Part shown: piece by piece, positions 23,101 through 32,839 of the stretch | Numbering within the stretch: the first letter of the stretch is position 1 | How the letters are laid out: the number at the start of each line of letters is the position of its first letter | From: Lonicera japonica | Taxonomy: Eukaryota > Streptophyta > Magnoliopsida > Dipsacales > Caprifoliaceae | Length of the DNA stretch: 64,000 bases | Reading direction: 5' to 3' | NCBI GenBank assembly: GCA_021464415.1 | Contig: CM038466.1 | Coordinates: 26,413,017-26,477,016, forward strand | Program-made: the position numbers and the translations under genes | Notes under the pieces: generated by a model | Told to the model about the DNA's origin: nothing | Database searches by the model: none | What the model saw: only the letters and a program-made list of their open reading frames with translations

Positions 23101-26100
23101 ACTCAAAAGCCAATGAGCAAAAAGATCAGCTACACGACTAGACATTGATAACACTGCAATTGCAAAATAGAGAGGGAAATTAAAACAAAAACACCATATA
23201 GAAAGAGTAGGCCAATCTTATTCAAAGAGAAAAATAAAAATGCAATACCTAAGGAGAGAAAATGAGAATATTATCCTAAAGGCTAACAATTGAATTGACC
23301 GACAAATGAAACCCATTATTTATAATTACCCATTGAAACCCCAGTGTAAGCCTAACCCAAAGTTAAAAGATAAATACCAAAATAACCGAAATACAAATCC
23401 TAATTGCCCTAAGAAGAAATACTACACAATTATCCAAAAATATCATACATAAAATAAACACAAAGTTCAAATCCATTTGACTTTACATACCGTATGGCAT
23501 CTGGAACAACAGCTGCCTCAAGTATACTAATTTGTTCCAAGTACAAGCAGTTCTGCTTTATCAAAAGTCTTTTTAGATCTATACAGCTCTGCCTGCAAAG
23601 CAAGTCTAAGAAGAATAACACAATAACTTCCAATAAAATACTTAAACAGACATAAAAGATCAAGAGATAGCAAACAGTGACTTGTAACCTAGGCTCTCAA
23701 ACAATCTGAATATCTCAATTTCATCATCAATTCATGTGCGTTCTAGCCTCTAGGATAATTTTAATTGGAGAAGAAGAGCATTACATCCATCACAAGGTCT
23801 ACTTTTCTGAGTGCAATTCTACAATATTTCATATTATATTTCGCAGATGAAGAGTAAGAATAAAACAACATCATGAACAGCATTTATTTAAAAGCACATC
23901 AGCAGTTGACCTACCAGATTGTTGCATGCAGATGCAACATGCAGATCCCTTTCTCCAAAACCTTCTTTAGCTTCTTTCAATGCAGCCAGAAAGAGCTGTT
24001 CAGAGTCCTCCAGTTTCCCCTAGAAGGCAAATAACAAGTTTCAATTCAGTATGATATGAGACCCAAGTATATACATATACACATGTGTATATATAGAGAG
24101 AGAGAGAGTGCTAGGCTCTAAAGAGGGATGCTCTCTATTTAACAAAAAAGGGTTGTCAATTGGGTAAATAGATTAACTTTATTTATGAAAATTTGGAAGG
24201 AAGACAACTAACATTCGGAGAAAAACAACTTGCCTGCAAAAATAACTCCCTTCCTTTATCTGTAAAAGATCTCCACTTGGATGTATGTAAATTTGAGACC
24301 ACAGATCCATCCTCAATTTTGGGTAAGCCGGTAACATTAGCCCCGGTTGTATCATTTTCAGGATTTAACTCAATCGAAACATCTTCAGCCAAGACGGGAC
24401 AGGCATTTATCCCAAGAAATAGCACTGCAGAAATCATTTAATATGACTCAATTCGTTTCCAAAGTAAGGATGGTATTTATCTCAAGAATTAGAACTGCAG
24501 AAAACATTAAAGGATACAGTGTTTATAATTATAACATATCAAATTTATTGTTGAGGGTTCAAAGGATAACAGAAATTTAATAGTGATGAGAGAAAGAGCA
24601 AAAAGGTTCTTTTGCTAGTTAAAAGAGAGAGAGAGAGAGAGAGAGTGAGTGAGTGAGAGTGATTGGAAAAGGCCTATATCTCAATGATAAGAAGAAATCC
24701 TCAATAAAAGATCACAGAAGAGATTTTTTTTTTTGTTAACCAGGGGTATTGGGGGCCCACCCCATTAATTCCATGATGCCCAGGTTGCTCGACTAGAAGA
24801 TGCCCCCAGTGGCCCAAGAACGGTTTCACGCAGCGGGGAATCGAACCTGAAACCATGCATCTACCCACACAGTCCAAGTTTGCCCTTACCGCTGTGGCAA
24901 GCCCTTGGGTTACAGGAGAGACTTATTTATAAGATAAGGTTTTTGGGAAACAAAAACATTCCCTAAGGCTCTGTTCGATAGTAACATGGAAAATGAAAAT
25001 AAAAACAACTAATTTAGGTGAGAAGATGGAAAATAAATTGAAGCATATGGTGAGATCCTTTCTATCTCATACTCATTTTTGTGAGTATATGTCCTCCATT
25101 GTCCATTAATATTTTGTGGAAAATTTTTCTCCACCATCACCCAAAGAAAATTTTGTCATGGAAAAAAGCAAAAACTAAGAGTTAATCTCACCACATCCCT
25201 CAACTTATTTTCCATCTTCTCACCTAAATTAGTTATTTTTATTTTCATTTTCCATGTTGCTATCAAACGGAGCCTAAGAGTTCAATAACTAAGATTTCCC
25301 CATATAAACAAAAACACAAAGGAATGAAAAACCCCACCATCCTGCCTAGCCTCCACCCTGCCGCCTAGACTAGATAGCAAAAGCAAAATCTTCCATTTCA
25401 GTCAAGTATGACTTTCTTGGATACTGGTGAAAAAATTATTTACTGAGATGCGATGTGGAGACATGACTTTCTTTTTCATAGTTAGAAGAAATGTAATTTT
25501 TTTATAATAGGGGAAGAAAGTTCTACAGATAAGGAATTAAAGACAAGCGAAGTATTGAGGCACAGATGTCCTCGTTATGAAAACAAAAAATAAATATAGA
25601 GAATTATAGAATGAATAAATCAAAGCAGGTCCATCCCACTATCTTGTAATGAAATTCCCTCTACGTGCTAATAAAGCATTAAAATTACAACTCTAAATTA
25701 TTCTATCAGACGCCGTGGATTGACGAATCAAATCAATGAATCCAAGCAAATGAAGAACCTCTTCAATATCCCAGTCACTAAGTGGATCAGAAAAGTGAAA
25801 ATCCCAAGCAAAGTTTTGTCCTGGCTATTTGATTGGTACCATGTATTTTAACGGACTTAAATTTAAGGAATAGCATTAAATTTGTAATTCAATCCAGTGT
25901 TTTCTGATAAACCGTAAAGTATAAACTGAATTTCCCTTTTCGAAATATTACGGAACATAGGTCAACTTTTTCGGTTCAAGTGAGTAATGCGAAAAGCAAC
26001 TACATCAGGGGAATCGTCCATCATCTAACCTAAAAATAGATAAACATACAAGCCACTTTTGAGTGTAGCATTTTCCTTTGGTATCTAGGATGTGACATAA

Positions 26101-29100
26101 TCATCATATAGGACCCAACAAAGGAAAGAGTTGGCACTGTGACTAGTTCTATACACATTTAGGCTGCGCTGATTACATGTAAATGTTGCGGAAGGATTTG
26201 GTTTGCAGGGAAAATGTAAGACATTGTATTTGGCTGGTGTTGTAATTGAAAATACAGTGATTTACTTTTACACTGTTTTACACAATATGATGCAAACGAG
26301 AAAGCAATGCAGTTGATTTTCATCACTTTGTATACCTACCAAACAGGCTCAATCATTTCATTTGCATGCAAAACTCTTTACATTGAAAACAGTTTCCACT
26401 ACATAGAGTTTCCAATGAATCAAACACATCCATAATGCATTAAATTGAAAAAAACTTGAAAATTACTTATCCAGAAAATGTTAAGCAATAAATCAGAGAA
26501 AAAAAAAGACTAAGCATAGATAAAACAAGGAAAAGAAAGCCACTTGGGTCCCATCCTTAGTTATGAAAGTAATAATGTGGAGAGCGAGTAGAGTACAAAA
26601 GAACCATATACACAAGGAATAATTTTATTGCTAGGTCTGAAAGCCCTACAGAACAAACTCTTCTAGCCAGATAAAGAAAATTCAAACAAGCAGTCTAGTG
26701 TCGCCACCTGCAAGCAAGAACATTAATTTGAGGATAAGAAATCACCAAAAGGATCATTGACATGATTAAATATTTGTGTGAGACTAGATAAAAATGTATA
26801 CCAGCAGGTCCACAGAGAAAAATCCACGGAAATACATCACCATGCTGCTCACTCCAAGTATGACCTCCGGAACCATATTGATTGGAAAAAAAAAAAAATG
26901 ATTTGCCTGAAAATAACCAGGGCAGATGTTAAGACCAGAGGTGAATCAAATTAACAAAACTAAGAATGAAGATATAAGCAAAATGGATGGATCAAGATTA
27001 CATCTCTATCAAGACCTTTTTGCACACCCAGAAAAATACAGTCAAAATACAAAAATCGATGGACATGTCAACACTAGAAAATCAAGAGCTTCTTTGTGGC
27101 TACTACACATGAAGAGCTTCTTAATAACTACTTGTAACCCATCATTATCCCTAGCCCAGAGCTCTATATACCAAAATAGGTAAGACTTAAGAGCACCCCT
27201 AACAATCTCCACACTTGGAGCCACTCTAGTGTCCCAAATCAAAATTTGCATGTCCAATAAATCTAATGAACATACATTTTGTAAGAGAGTAGTGTGTGAT
27301 TAGATGAGGCGTAAACTGTGCAGAATTGATCACAATAACCAAAGGAAATTGAGAGAGGGTTGAAGTAAGAACAAAGGCACCTCGAGGAGAGGAGTAGAGA
27401 GCAATACACCAGACATACAGGGGTTGTGAGCCAGCTAGGGTGTACCCTCTTAGGCAAGACCGCAAGATGCCAAGAGAACGAATATTCAAGAGGGAGAGAA
27501 AGACCCAAAGAGAGAATGTTCTTCTTTGAATTGTGTGTTGGGGGGAATATGGAATAGGATGGGATTGAATCCCCTTTCAAATGATTTGGATGGTAGGTAT
27601 TTACAGTGGATTAAATGTTTTGCTAAAAAGGGAAATGGGTAATGTTGCAATAATGGGCTTCTTCCTAAAATAGGAAGAGCCCAGCTTTGTTCCAAATGCC
27701 ACGTAGAATTGGATACTATTTGGATATGGTTTAGGGATAGCTCTCTGTCTGTGGCTAAGTTTGGTGTCCCCTTCTCTTTCCCAAGGCAGTTAGGTGCCAA
27801 CTCACCAAACAGACCCTGTGTCTAATCCTCTAAGCCACTTCTTCTCCAATTCCTGAGAGGAATCGGGGTGTGACTAAGTACTCTCGCCTTTATACACCTT
27901 GAGATAGCTGCCCCCTAGACTAGTAAGCCAAGGGGTATAATTTCGATGATAGTTGCCCCTGGATCAGTAGGCCAGGGGGTGTAGGAGGTAGTGACAGAAA
28001 GTCCCTCAACACATCTAAACATGTTCAAACAGAAACTATGTCGCTTTATTATTTCTTTAGCACAGATAAAAAATTGTAATGCCCGATCCATACACGACTA
28101 TTCAAGATACAAAGCTTATTAATTAACAATGAATGTCTATAAAAATAGTTGAGGAAAATAGAATATTGGGATCTGATGCAGGGGTGAATATGGCTAATCC
28201 TTTCATTGCTTATTGTGGGTAGCATTGCATATTTTATGAGATTCCACCTCCATATCTAAATTTAATGAGATGACTTTAAAGTTTCAAAGTACAACATCTA
28301 AATAAATGTTAAACATTGCATTTGTTAGTTTTGGAGTAAGGATGGCATTTCTTAACACGAAATGCCAACCAACCAAAAATATAACACAAAATTAGCAGGT
28401 TTGATTTTCTAGATGGCATTTGGTCATTTGACTCATTTCAGGCTGACCTGCTAGACACGTCAAAGCAAATGGATGACATGAACCCATAAATAAACATAAA
28501 TACCATATACAAGATGAATACATGATTCATAAACAACACAAAACCCAGCTATGCACCGGCTGTAAATGAATTGGAAAATAGTTGAAGCACTTTTAACATT
28601 ATCTCCATAAGTCTATTTTGGCTCGTAAACTAAAGTAACCCACCATTATCCCTACCCCAGACCTCTATACATACAAAATGGGTAAAAGCACGTCAAACGG
28701 TCTCCACTCTTGAAGCCACTCTAATGTCCCGAACCACAATTTATGTGTTTTCTAAATCTACTAAACATACATTTAAAAAGGTGCTAAACAAAACTAGGTT
28801 GCTTGATTTAATTCTTTAACACAAGGAAGAATTGTCATGTTCAATCCATACATGGGTATTCTACATACAAACAAAGTTTATTTACTAACAAGGAAGGTCT
28901 ATTAAATATAGCTGAGATCAAATATAAATATTGGGATTTGATACAGGGGATGAGTATGACTAATCCTGTCATTGCTTGTTGTAGGTAACATATCATATTT
29001 AATGAGATTCCACTTCAATATCTATATTTAAAAGGAGGGCTTTAAAGTTTATAAGTAAAACACCTGAAGAACATTAAACATTCCATTTGTTCGTTGGAGT

Positions 29101-30062
29101 AGGGCTGGCATTTCATACAACGAACCAACCTACTTAGAATATGACACAAAGTTAGCAGGTTTGATTTTCTTGATCGGATCATCTGACATGAACCTGGAAA
29201 TTACACAAGAATCCCCTAAACAAGATGAATACGCGATTCATAAGCAACACAACCCCATCTATACGCTGTCCGTTATTGAAATGGAAAATGCTTGAAGCAC
29301 TTTCAACACGATTCGTACAAGACCCAACCATTGCCAGCCATTCTGAGAGCAATTCTACTACAAATCCTCGCAATAGTAGCAAATTATTACAGCACATAAA
29401 TTGCTTGGACCATATAATGAATAAATATGTATCCATCTAAAAAAATCTCAAATACAACAATTATTCGTCCTTTCCTAGTTACAATAATTCTATATCTAAT
29501 CTAAATGTGTATAGGTAGTAATAATGCAAAGCCCTATTTTGAGGTACTGTTATCCAGAGAGCAATTCTAACTACGAACCCTCTCAATGCAGCAAATAATT
29601 ACAGCACATAAGTTGCTTGGACCATATAATAAATAAATATGTATCTAACTAAAAACATCTCAATTATCCAATACAACAATTAATCGTCATTTTCTAGTTT
29701 CGACTATATAAAATTACAATAATTCTAAGTCTAAATGAGTACAAGTACTAAAAATGCAAACCCTAATTTGAGGTACTGTTATTCCGAGAGCAATTTTACT
29801 ACAAATCCTCTCAATACCAGCAAATAATCACCGCTAATAAATCGCTTGGACCGTATAACAAATAATAAGTATGTATCTATTAAAAACACAGTAGAAAACA
29901 TGCAGTTAAAGTAGGTTAGTTACCTGCAATAGGCAGAGTAGTATTGGTGGTGGTTCCTCCTGCAAGTGAATTAGTAGAAGAAGCGACGACTGTCTGAAGA
30001 GAACGGTAACCTAGTTGTAGTCTCCGACGAAGAAGACCGCCGGTTACCTGCCGGAGATACAT
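11113..30062 (-). CDS. Kinesin-light-chain-like TPR protein, probably mitochondrial, with a frameshift in exon 4
   Basis: Seventeen exons, listed 5' to 3' on the minus strand: 30062-29924, 24424-24234, 24019-23915, 23592-23491, 22571-22493, 18859-18848, 18752-18687, 18122-18054, 17718-17662, 17335-17258, 16364-16267, 16186-16141, 15059-14932, 14272-14146, 12980-12930, 12092-12030 and 11283-11113. All junctions are GT-AG except the exon 2 donor, which is CAG|GCAAGT. Phases agree throughout. The intended product is about 526 residues. The first 30 are rich in R, L and S with no acid (MYLRQVTGGLLRRRLQLGYR), as in a mitochondrial presequence. Tandem TPR helices of the KLC/nephrocystin type run from about residue 100 to 390 (GKLEDSEQLF.AALKEAKEGFG, ALHNLGEVYL, TMYYLGTVLYIQG). 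The C-terminus is a charged helix. TPR arrays bind protein partners; no enzymatic domain is seen. Exon 4 is 102 bp where phase needs 101: one extra base after the helix AELYRSKKTFDKAE leads to a TAG within seven codons. The gene may be a pseudogene, be rescued by alternative splicing, or contain a sequence error. The family resembles, from memory, the Arabidopsis kinesin-light-chain-related TPR proteins. Confidence 0.8.
11469..11699. mobile_element. Small MITE downstream of exon 16 of the TPR gene (last intron)
   Basis: GTGCGCGTTTAATT at 11469 and ATCAAACGCGCC ending near 11699 are imperfect terminal inverted repeats. The roughly 230-bp element lies between exon 16 and exon 17. It carries a 65-codon minus-strand frame with mixed composition that matches nothing I know. 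TTA occurs next to both ends, which would fit a Tourist-type insertion, but the exact right boundary is ambiguous by one base. Confidence 0.5.
12354..12614. mobile_element. Tourist-like MITE (copy 1 of 3), TTA target duplication
   Basis: The left terminus GGCTCTATTTGATAACAAG and right terminus GTTGCTATCAAACGGAGCC are inverted repeats flanked by TTA at 12351-12353 and 12615-12617. Interior arms also pair (AAGTTGAGGGATGTGGTGAG against CTCACCACATCCCTCAACTT), making most of the 261 bp a hairpin. The 3-bp TTA duplication and small size are typical of PIF/Harbinger MITEs. It lies in the TPR gene intron between exons 15 and 16. Related copies are at 24967-25274 and 62709-63015. Confidence 0.85.
13471..13868. 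mobile_element. MITE with TAAGGCCATCTCC terminal inverted repeats
   Basis: TAAGGCCATCTCC at 13471-13483 is the perfect reverse complement of GGAGATGGCCTTA ending at 13868. The termini also share (C)AATGG/CCATTGG subterminal words. The element is about 398 bp, has no transposase and lies in the intron between exons 14 and 15 of the TPR gene. The GGCCATCTCCAATGG terminus is a widespread plant MITE signature. Target duplication is TAA/TTA at best. Confidence 0.75.
13885..14028. mobile_element. 144-bp hairpin MITE with 46-bp terminal inverted repeats
   Basis: GTTAGGTCTAAGGAGGGATT at 13885 and its partner ending AATCCCTCTTTAGAGCCTAG at 14028 pair over about 46 bp with a few mismatches; both arms contain TCTCTTTAACAAAAAG or its complement. 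Only about 50 bp separate the arms. A partial copy of the same element is at 24108-24205. It lies in the intron between exons 14 and 15 of the TPR gene, directly beside another MITE. Confidence 0.75.
15430..16090 (-). other. Unidentified frame and possible retroposon tail inside a TPR-gene intron
   Basis: A minus-strand frame open from about 16090 to 15620 contains a well-mixed stretch (ELECYSTYQGYPAPIVIKEL near residue 80, then a K- and L-rich helix). It is followed downstream by sequence reading TTGTAATCTCTCTTTTTTTT and TTTTATTTATTTATT-like T-rich DNA, which resembles a non-LTR retroposon 3' tail. It lies between exon 12 (ends 16141) and exon 13 (starts 15059) and is not needed for the TPR frame. 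It could be a LINE-mobilised gene fragment. I do not recognise the protein. Confidence 0.3.
17418..17545. repeat. Tandem duplication, about 85-bp period
   Basis: AGAATAAAAAGC..AATGTGATGGAG followed by TTTATTAATATTTAATAGG occurs near 17418 and again near 17500, separated by a short spacer that includes a further AATGAATAAGTAATG. Recent duplication inside the intron between exons 9 and 10 of the TPR gene. No function is suggested. Confidence 0.75.
20134..21158 (-). mobile_element. 5'-truncated L1-type LINE with internal inversion (twin-priming structure)
   Basis: The insertion 20150-21142 is bounded by a perfect 16-bp target duplication CAGAAACATGTCAATT at 20134-20149 and 21143-21158. The left part (20150 to about 20630) is the element's 3' end on the minus strand: poly-T on the plus strand is the poly-A tail, preceded by coding remnants such as AVAWLVWLERNRRVFEDRW, typical of the C-terminus of plant L1 ORF2. 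The right part (about 20640-21142) is on the plus strand and encodes more upstream ORF2, including the zf-RVT words SGEFSCKSYFE, VIWKGGTPNKIKVFAWLDSL and PSWCIMCQ. Opposite orientation within one target duplication is the signature of twin-primed reverse transcription. Both halves have stops. It lies in the intron between exons 5 and 6 of the TPR gene. Confidence 0.88.
21159..22480. other. Intron DNA with a comparatively GC-rich block and short tandem repeats
   Basis: Part of the TPR-gene intron between exons 5 and 6. The stretch 21480-21760 is richer in G+C than its surroundings (GGCGGCGGTGTGCACCCCCT, GCAGCGACTCGGCCTGAG), which suggests a retrotransposon fragment, but I see no terminal repeat or protein domain. 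From about 21985 to 22090 a unit of about 55 bp containing GGAGTAATTTTTCAACAAAG and TCAAAGACTCAAGGG repeats two to three times. Confidence 0.5.
22783..22870. repeat. 39-41 bp direct duplication
   Basis: GTTACAAGTGCAG(A/T)ATACATAAAAAATACAGATCTCATAT occurs twice in immediate succession with one mismatch. It lies in the TPR-gene intron between exons 4 and 5. Confidence 0.85.
24108..24205. mobile_element. Partial copy of the 13885-14028 hairpin MITE near the exon 2 donor
   Basis: GCTAGGCTCTAAAGAGGGAT followed by CTCTATTTAACAAAAAAGG, then GTCAATTGGGTAAATAGA and TTTATGAAAA, follows the order of the 13885-14028 element through its centre, but the second arm is missing. The fragment ends within about 30 bp of the exon 2 boundary (24234) of the TPR gene. 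A (GA)n tract lies just to its left at about 24093-24106. Confidence 0.6.
24725..24914 (-). mobile_element. tRNA-derived SINE in TPR intron 1
   Basis: Read on the minus strand the element starts AACCCAAGGGCTTGCCACAG, which holds an A-box-like sequence (TTGCCACAGCGGTAAGGG). A B-box-like GGTTCGATTCC follows about 50 bases on, inside GGTTTCAGGTTCGATTCCCC. Then comes a GGGGGCATCTTCTAG body and an A-run (T10-12 on the plus strand at about 24726). This order (tRNA head, body, A-rich tail) is that of a plant SINE, close in wording to the Au family. A short imperfect flank AGAGATTT/AGAGACTT could be the target duplication. It encodes no protein. Confidence 0.75.
24967..25274. mobile_element. Tourist-like MITE (copy 2 of 3), TAA target duplication
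   Basis: The termini GGCTCTGTTCGATAGTAACATGG and CCATGTTGCTATCAAACGGAGCC are inverted repeats flanked by TAA at 24964-24966 and 25275-25277. Internal arms (GGTGAGAAGATGGAAAATAA and TTATTTTCCATCTTCTCACC) extend the hairpin over nearly the whole 308 bp. It is closely similar to 62709-63015, including the block CACCATCACCCAAAGAAAAT, and less so to 12354-12614. Located in TPR intron 1. Confidence 0.88.
27115..29330. repeat. Diverged tandem duplication in TPR intron 1, first copy interrupted
   Basis: Copy 1 (27115 to about 27290 plus about 28030-28620) and copy 2 (about 28620-29330) share long collinear stretches, for example CCCATTATCCCTA.CCCAGA, GAAGCCACTCTA(G/A)TGTCCC, GGGATYTGATRCAGGG, TTAGCAGGTTTGATTTTC and ACAAGATGAATAC. 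Copy 1 contains an extra block of about 740 bp at 27290-28030 that is absent from copy 2, presumably an insertion or a region lost from copy 2. Neither copy codes for a recognisable protein, and the remaining intron sequence shows no gene. Confidence 0.75.
29335..29890. repeat. Three tandem units of about 220-235 bp next to TPR exon 1
   Basis: Units start near 29342, 29557 and 29785 at GAGAGCAATTCTA or GAGAGCAATTTTA and continue with CTACAAATCCTC, a pentad around AGCAAATAATTACAGC, then GCTTGGACCATATAA and AAATATGTATC. The third unit is truncated about 35 bp before the exon 1 donor. Because intron sequence near the 5' end of plant genes can affect expression, copy number here might matter, but that is inference. 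Confidence 0.8.
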
Positions 30063-30204
30063 CGCTGCTATTTGATCGAAGGAATGTGGAGGAAAGCAAC
30101 AGAAAAAACAAAGGAGACAATGGCTTTGAAGCCTTCAAGCGTCCTTTTTCGCTAAAAAAGACAAGAGAAGGCGCAGGAGGGATTCCGTTCACGGTGGGTT
30201 CGGT

Positions 30205-30211
30205 GTATATA
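30205..30211 (-). promoter_or_regulatory. Candidate TATA box of the TPR gene
   Basis: On the minus strand the sequence reads TTTTAATATATACACCG, about 145 bp upstream of the ATG at 30062, leaving room for a 5' leader of roughly 110 nt that ends in GCAGCGATG. It is the only TATA-like word in the suitable interval. Confidence 0.5.
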
Positions 30212-30593
30212 TTAAAATGCTGCTTTAAAGTCAACAAATTTTATCTAGTAAATTACGCCATGTGCTACTAAATTTTGTTTTAAATCAAAAAAAAATCCCA
30301 AATTACTCTGTTTTATACATGAAAATTATTAGATGAAGGTGTTGTTTTATTGCAGAAAAATGATGTATAATATGATAGCTAAATCGAAATGATTAATGGT
30401 ATAGTGGATAAATTGGAACAAATGAATAATTTAAGCGGTAAATTAAAATAACTAAATTGTTTAGTAGGTAAATCGAAATAATTAATATTTTAATGGCTAA
30501 ATTAAAATAGTTGAATAATTTAATAGTTTAATGGGCGAATTGAAACAATTCAATAATTTACTGGCATTTGGTGTAATTTACTCAATTTTATTA

Positions 30594-31556
30594 GGGGTTG
30601 ATCAATGCAAACTCTTTTTTGTCGCTAACACTTAAAAAAATTTTAGATTAAACAAATAAAATTTTATTTCTACTATCCTTCCTTCACTCTCTTAATAATT
30701 TAATTAACTTAATTAATTAACTTTAAATCACAACAAAGTAATTTCACCACCTAGCCTCCTCCGTCCCTTGGAACCAATAAGAGATAGTACGAGAATATTC
30801 ACTTGTTGTTTATCGATTACATCTTTTGGCTTGATCTTAGGCCCTGACTCACCCTCTATGGATAAACCTTGCGTTACTCAAGTCGACATTCTTGCTTCTG
30901 TTTCGTCCACTACCGTTCACGCGGATGCTTCCCTCTAATTCACTACCCCCTCGCCACCTTTACCTTCTACCCAACCCCCACTCAGAAAAATGCAAAAAAA
31001 CTCCATTGATCAATAGTCCTCACATCTTCCTCTCTTTTTTACATATATATGTATGTATATTGGAAAGAAAGAAATAAAAAAGAATAAGTTGCGGAACACT
31101 CTGAAATCATGTCAACCAAGTTGCAAGTCTCCACAATTGATAGCAGGCAAATGAGTGGAACTATAGAAAATTGTTTAAGCGAGTGAGTGTTAAACAACTT
31201 TCTATAGCCCTACTTACTTGTTCGTCATCGAATGTGGAGAACTACAACTTGGTTGACATGAATTAAGTGAATAAACAAATTTCTGGGTATGAATTTTTTT
31301 TTCATTTGTTCCTTTTAGAAGAGATCTATATATATGCATTTTTCTCGTTTGTTTTTTTCATATATGTGTGTGTGTATTTATGTTTTGAAGAAGAAGAGGA
31401 GGAGAAAGAGGGTTAGTGATTAATTAATTGTTAATTAACATGTGTTCAGTAAAATGGTGATAGCGTAGTGCGTTTATGACAAAAAATTAGAAATAAAGTG
31501 GAATAAGGCACAAAGGGTGTTAGTGACAAAAAATGAGAGTGCAAATATCAACCCTC
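30594..31556. mobile_element. Non-autonomous DNA element, about 40-bp terminal inverted repeats and 8-bp target duplication
   Basis: The left end GGGGTTGATCAATGCAAACT and right end, whose reverse complement begins GAGGGTTGATATTTGCACTC, match over about 40 bp, both continuing TTTTTTGTC(G/A)CTAACAC. Flanks TTTTATTA (30586-30593) and TTTTACTA (31557-31564) form an 8-bp duplication with one mismatch. Terminus, duplication length and the CTAACAC/GTGTTAG subterminal word link it to the families at 5457-9810 and 55868-57254. A second inverted pair (CTGAAATCATGTCAACCAAG near 31102 and the complementary CTTGGTTGACATGAATT near 31247) makes an internal hairpin. No transposase. Confidence 0.7.
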
Positions 31557-31564
31557 TTTTACTA

Positions 31565-32839
31565 TGGGAAAATGGTAAAATAGAGAGAATCATTCACCAA
31601 CTGGAGATACGGACGGGTGAATGTCATCTATCTTTAGAGAAAGAAGGAATCAAATGTAAAGAGAGAAAGACTACTACATAAATTGATAATGCAACTGTAT
31701 TTAGCTTAATTGTTGAATCAAATGAAAAGAGAGAGACTGATATATATATCCATACTTGACAAAAAAAATGGATAGGGGTGAGTGACAAGTGGCATTCACC
31801 TGCTGGCTAAAATTAATCGATTGGTAAATTTAGGCAAATCTTAACATATGATATAAGTTTTTTAGCAATTTTAATATACCCATAAGAGACTCAAAATTGC
31901 TAAATATAGGCTTATATTATATCCATAGTGGATGGCCTTAGAGCAGTACTATTAGAGCATCCACAATGGTGCAAGTAAATAGGATAAGTAGGGTAGATTT
32001 ACCATACACACGTATGTAATAGTGTCTTTCAATAGAGTAAAATATTGTTCTGTAAGATATGTATATGGTAGATTTAAGTTCAGCAAGTTCCCTACCATAC
32101 GCATAACTGAAATATACGTGATATAGGATACACAACTGAATTACTTTTGAAACCCAAACATATTACTATATTTTGTGAGGGAGATCGAGGACGCATTATT
32201 AAAATGCATGCAAGATGAAACACATAACTAATACGTTTGCGCTGTTTTCTTCTGTGCACTATACTTCTATGCTTAACTGTGAGAATGTAGCCATAAAAGT
32301 TGGTCCATGGTAATTTTGAGCATTAAGCCGAGCAAGGAGCAAATAAAGACTAGTGAGCCAACGTACTTCAGTAATGCGTGAAAGGTCCACGCATTACACT
32401 AATGCGTTTATGCTTTTTAACTCTCGCACACATTTCTCCCATGCGTTTGGTTTCGAAAAGGGTTTCACTTTTGCCTACGGTAATAAATCATTAATTCACC
32501 CTTAAAATAAGTAGGGTAAATATATACTACTTATTATATCACTAAATTGATCATTATAGATACTCTTATGAAAGTAATTATTTTTGTAGTTCACAATTTT
32601 AAATAATATAGTATAACTAACTATATCTTACAGTATTGATGCCATATTTTAATAGAAATATAATTATTTGATAATAAAATTAGTTGATCAGATTATTAAA
32701 TGAAATAGACTTGTAAAATGGAATGATAAGAGCCGTTACCATTTGGGGTTCAAGAATTCATCTTCGTAATTTGGTTCCTATTCTCAGTCCATATGTAATT
32801 TTTAGAAAAAGTTTTAGCATTCGTCTCTGCCTAGGAAAA
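31565..32839. other. Intergenic DNA, no gene recognised
   Basis: AT-rich spacer. GATGGCCTTAGAG near 31932 and AGAGCATCCACAATGG near 31954 resemble MITE termini of the GGCCATCTCC type, but I could not find partners to define elements. No exon or RNA gene is supported. Confidence 0.4.

Noticed and set aside
24725..24914. Genuine tRNA gene, because of A- and B-box-like sequences
   Set aside because: No tRNA cloverleaf can be completed, and the body and A-tail after the tRNA-like head are those of a SINE. The same holds for 33821-34025.
26158..26440. Possible MITE starting TTTAGGCTGCGCTGATTACA
   Set aside because: The left side looks like a terminus, but no convincing complementary right terminus was found.
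29971..30237. 88-codon minus-strand frame overlapping TPR exon 1 as a separate protein or upstream ORF
   Set aside because: Its ATG lies upstream of the probable TATA box, and it overlaps exon 1 in another frame; the TPR frame explains the region.
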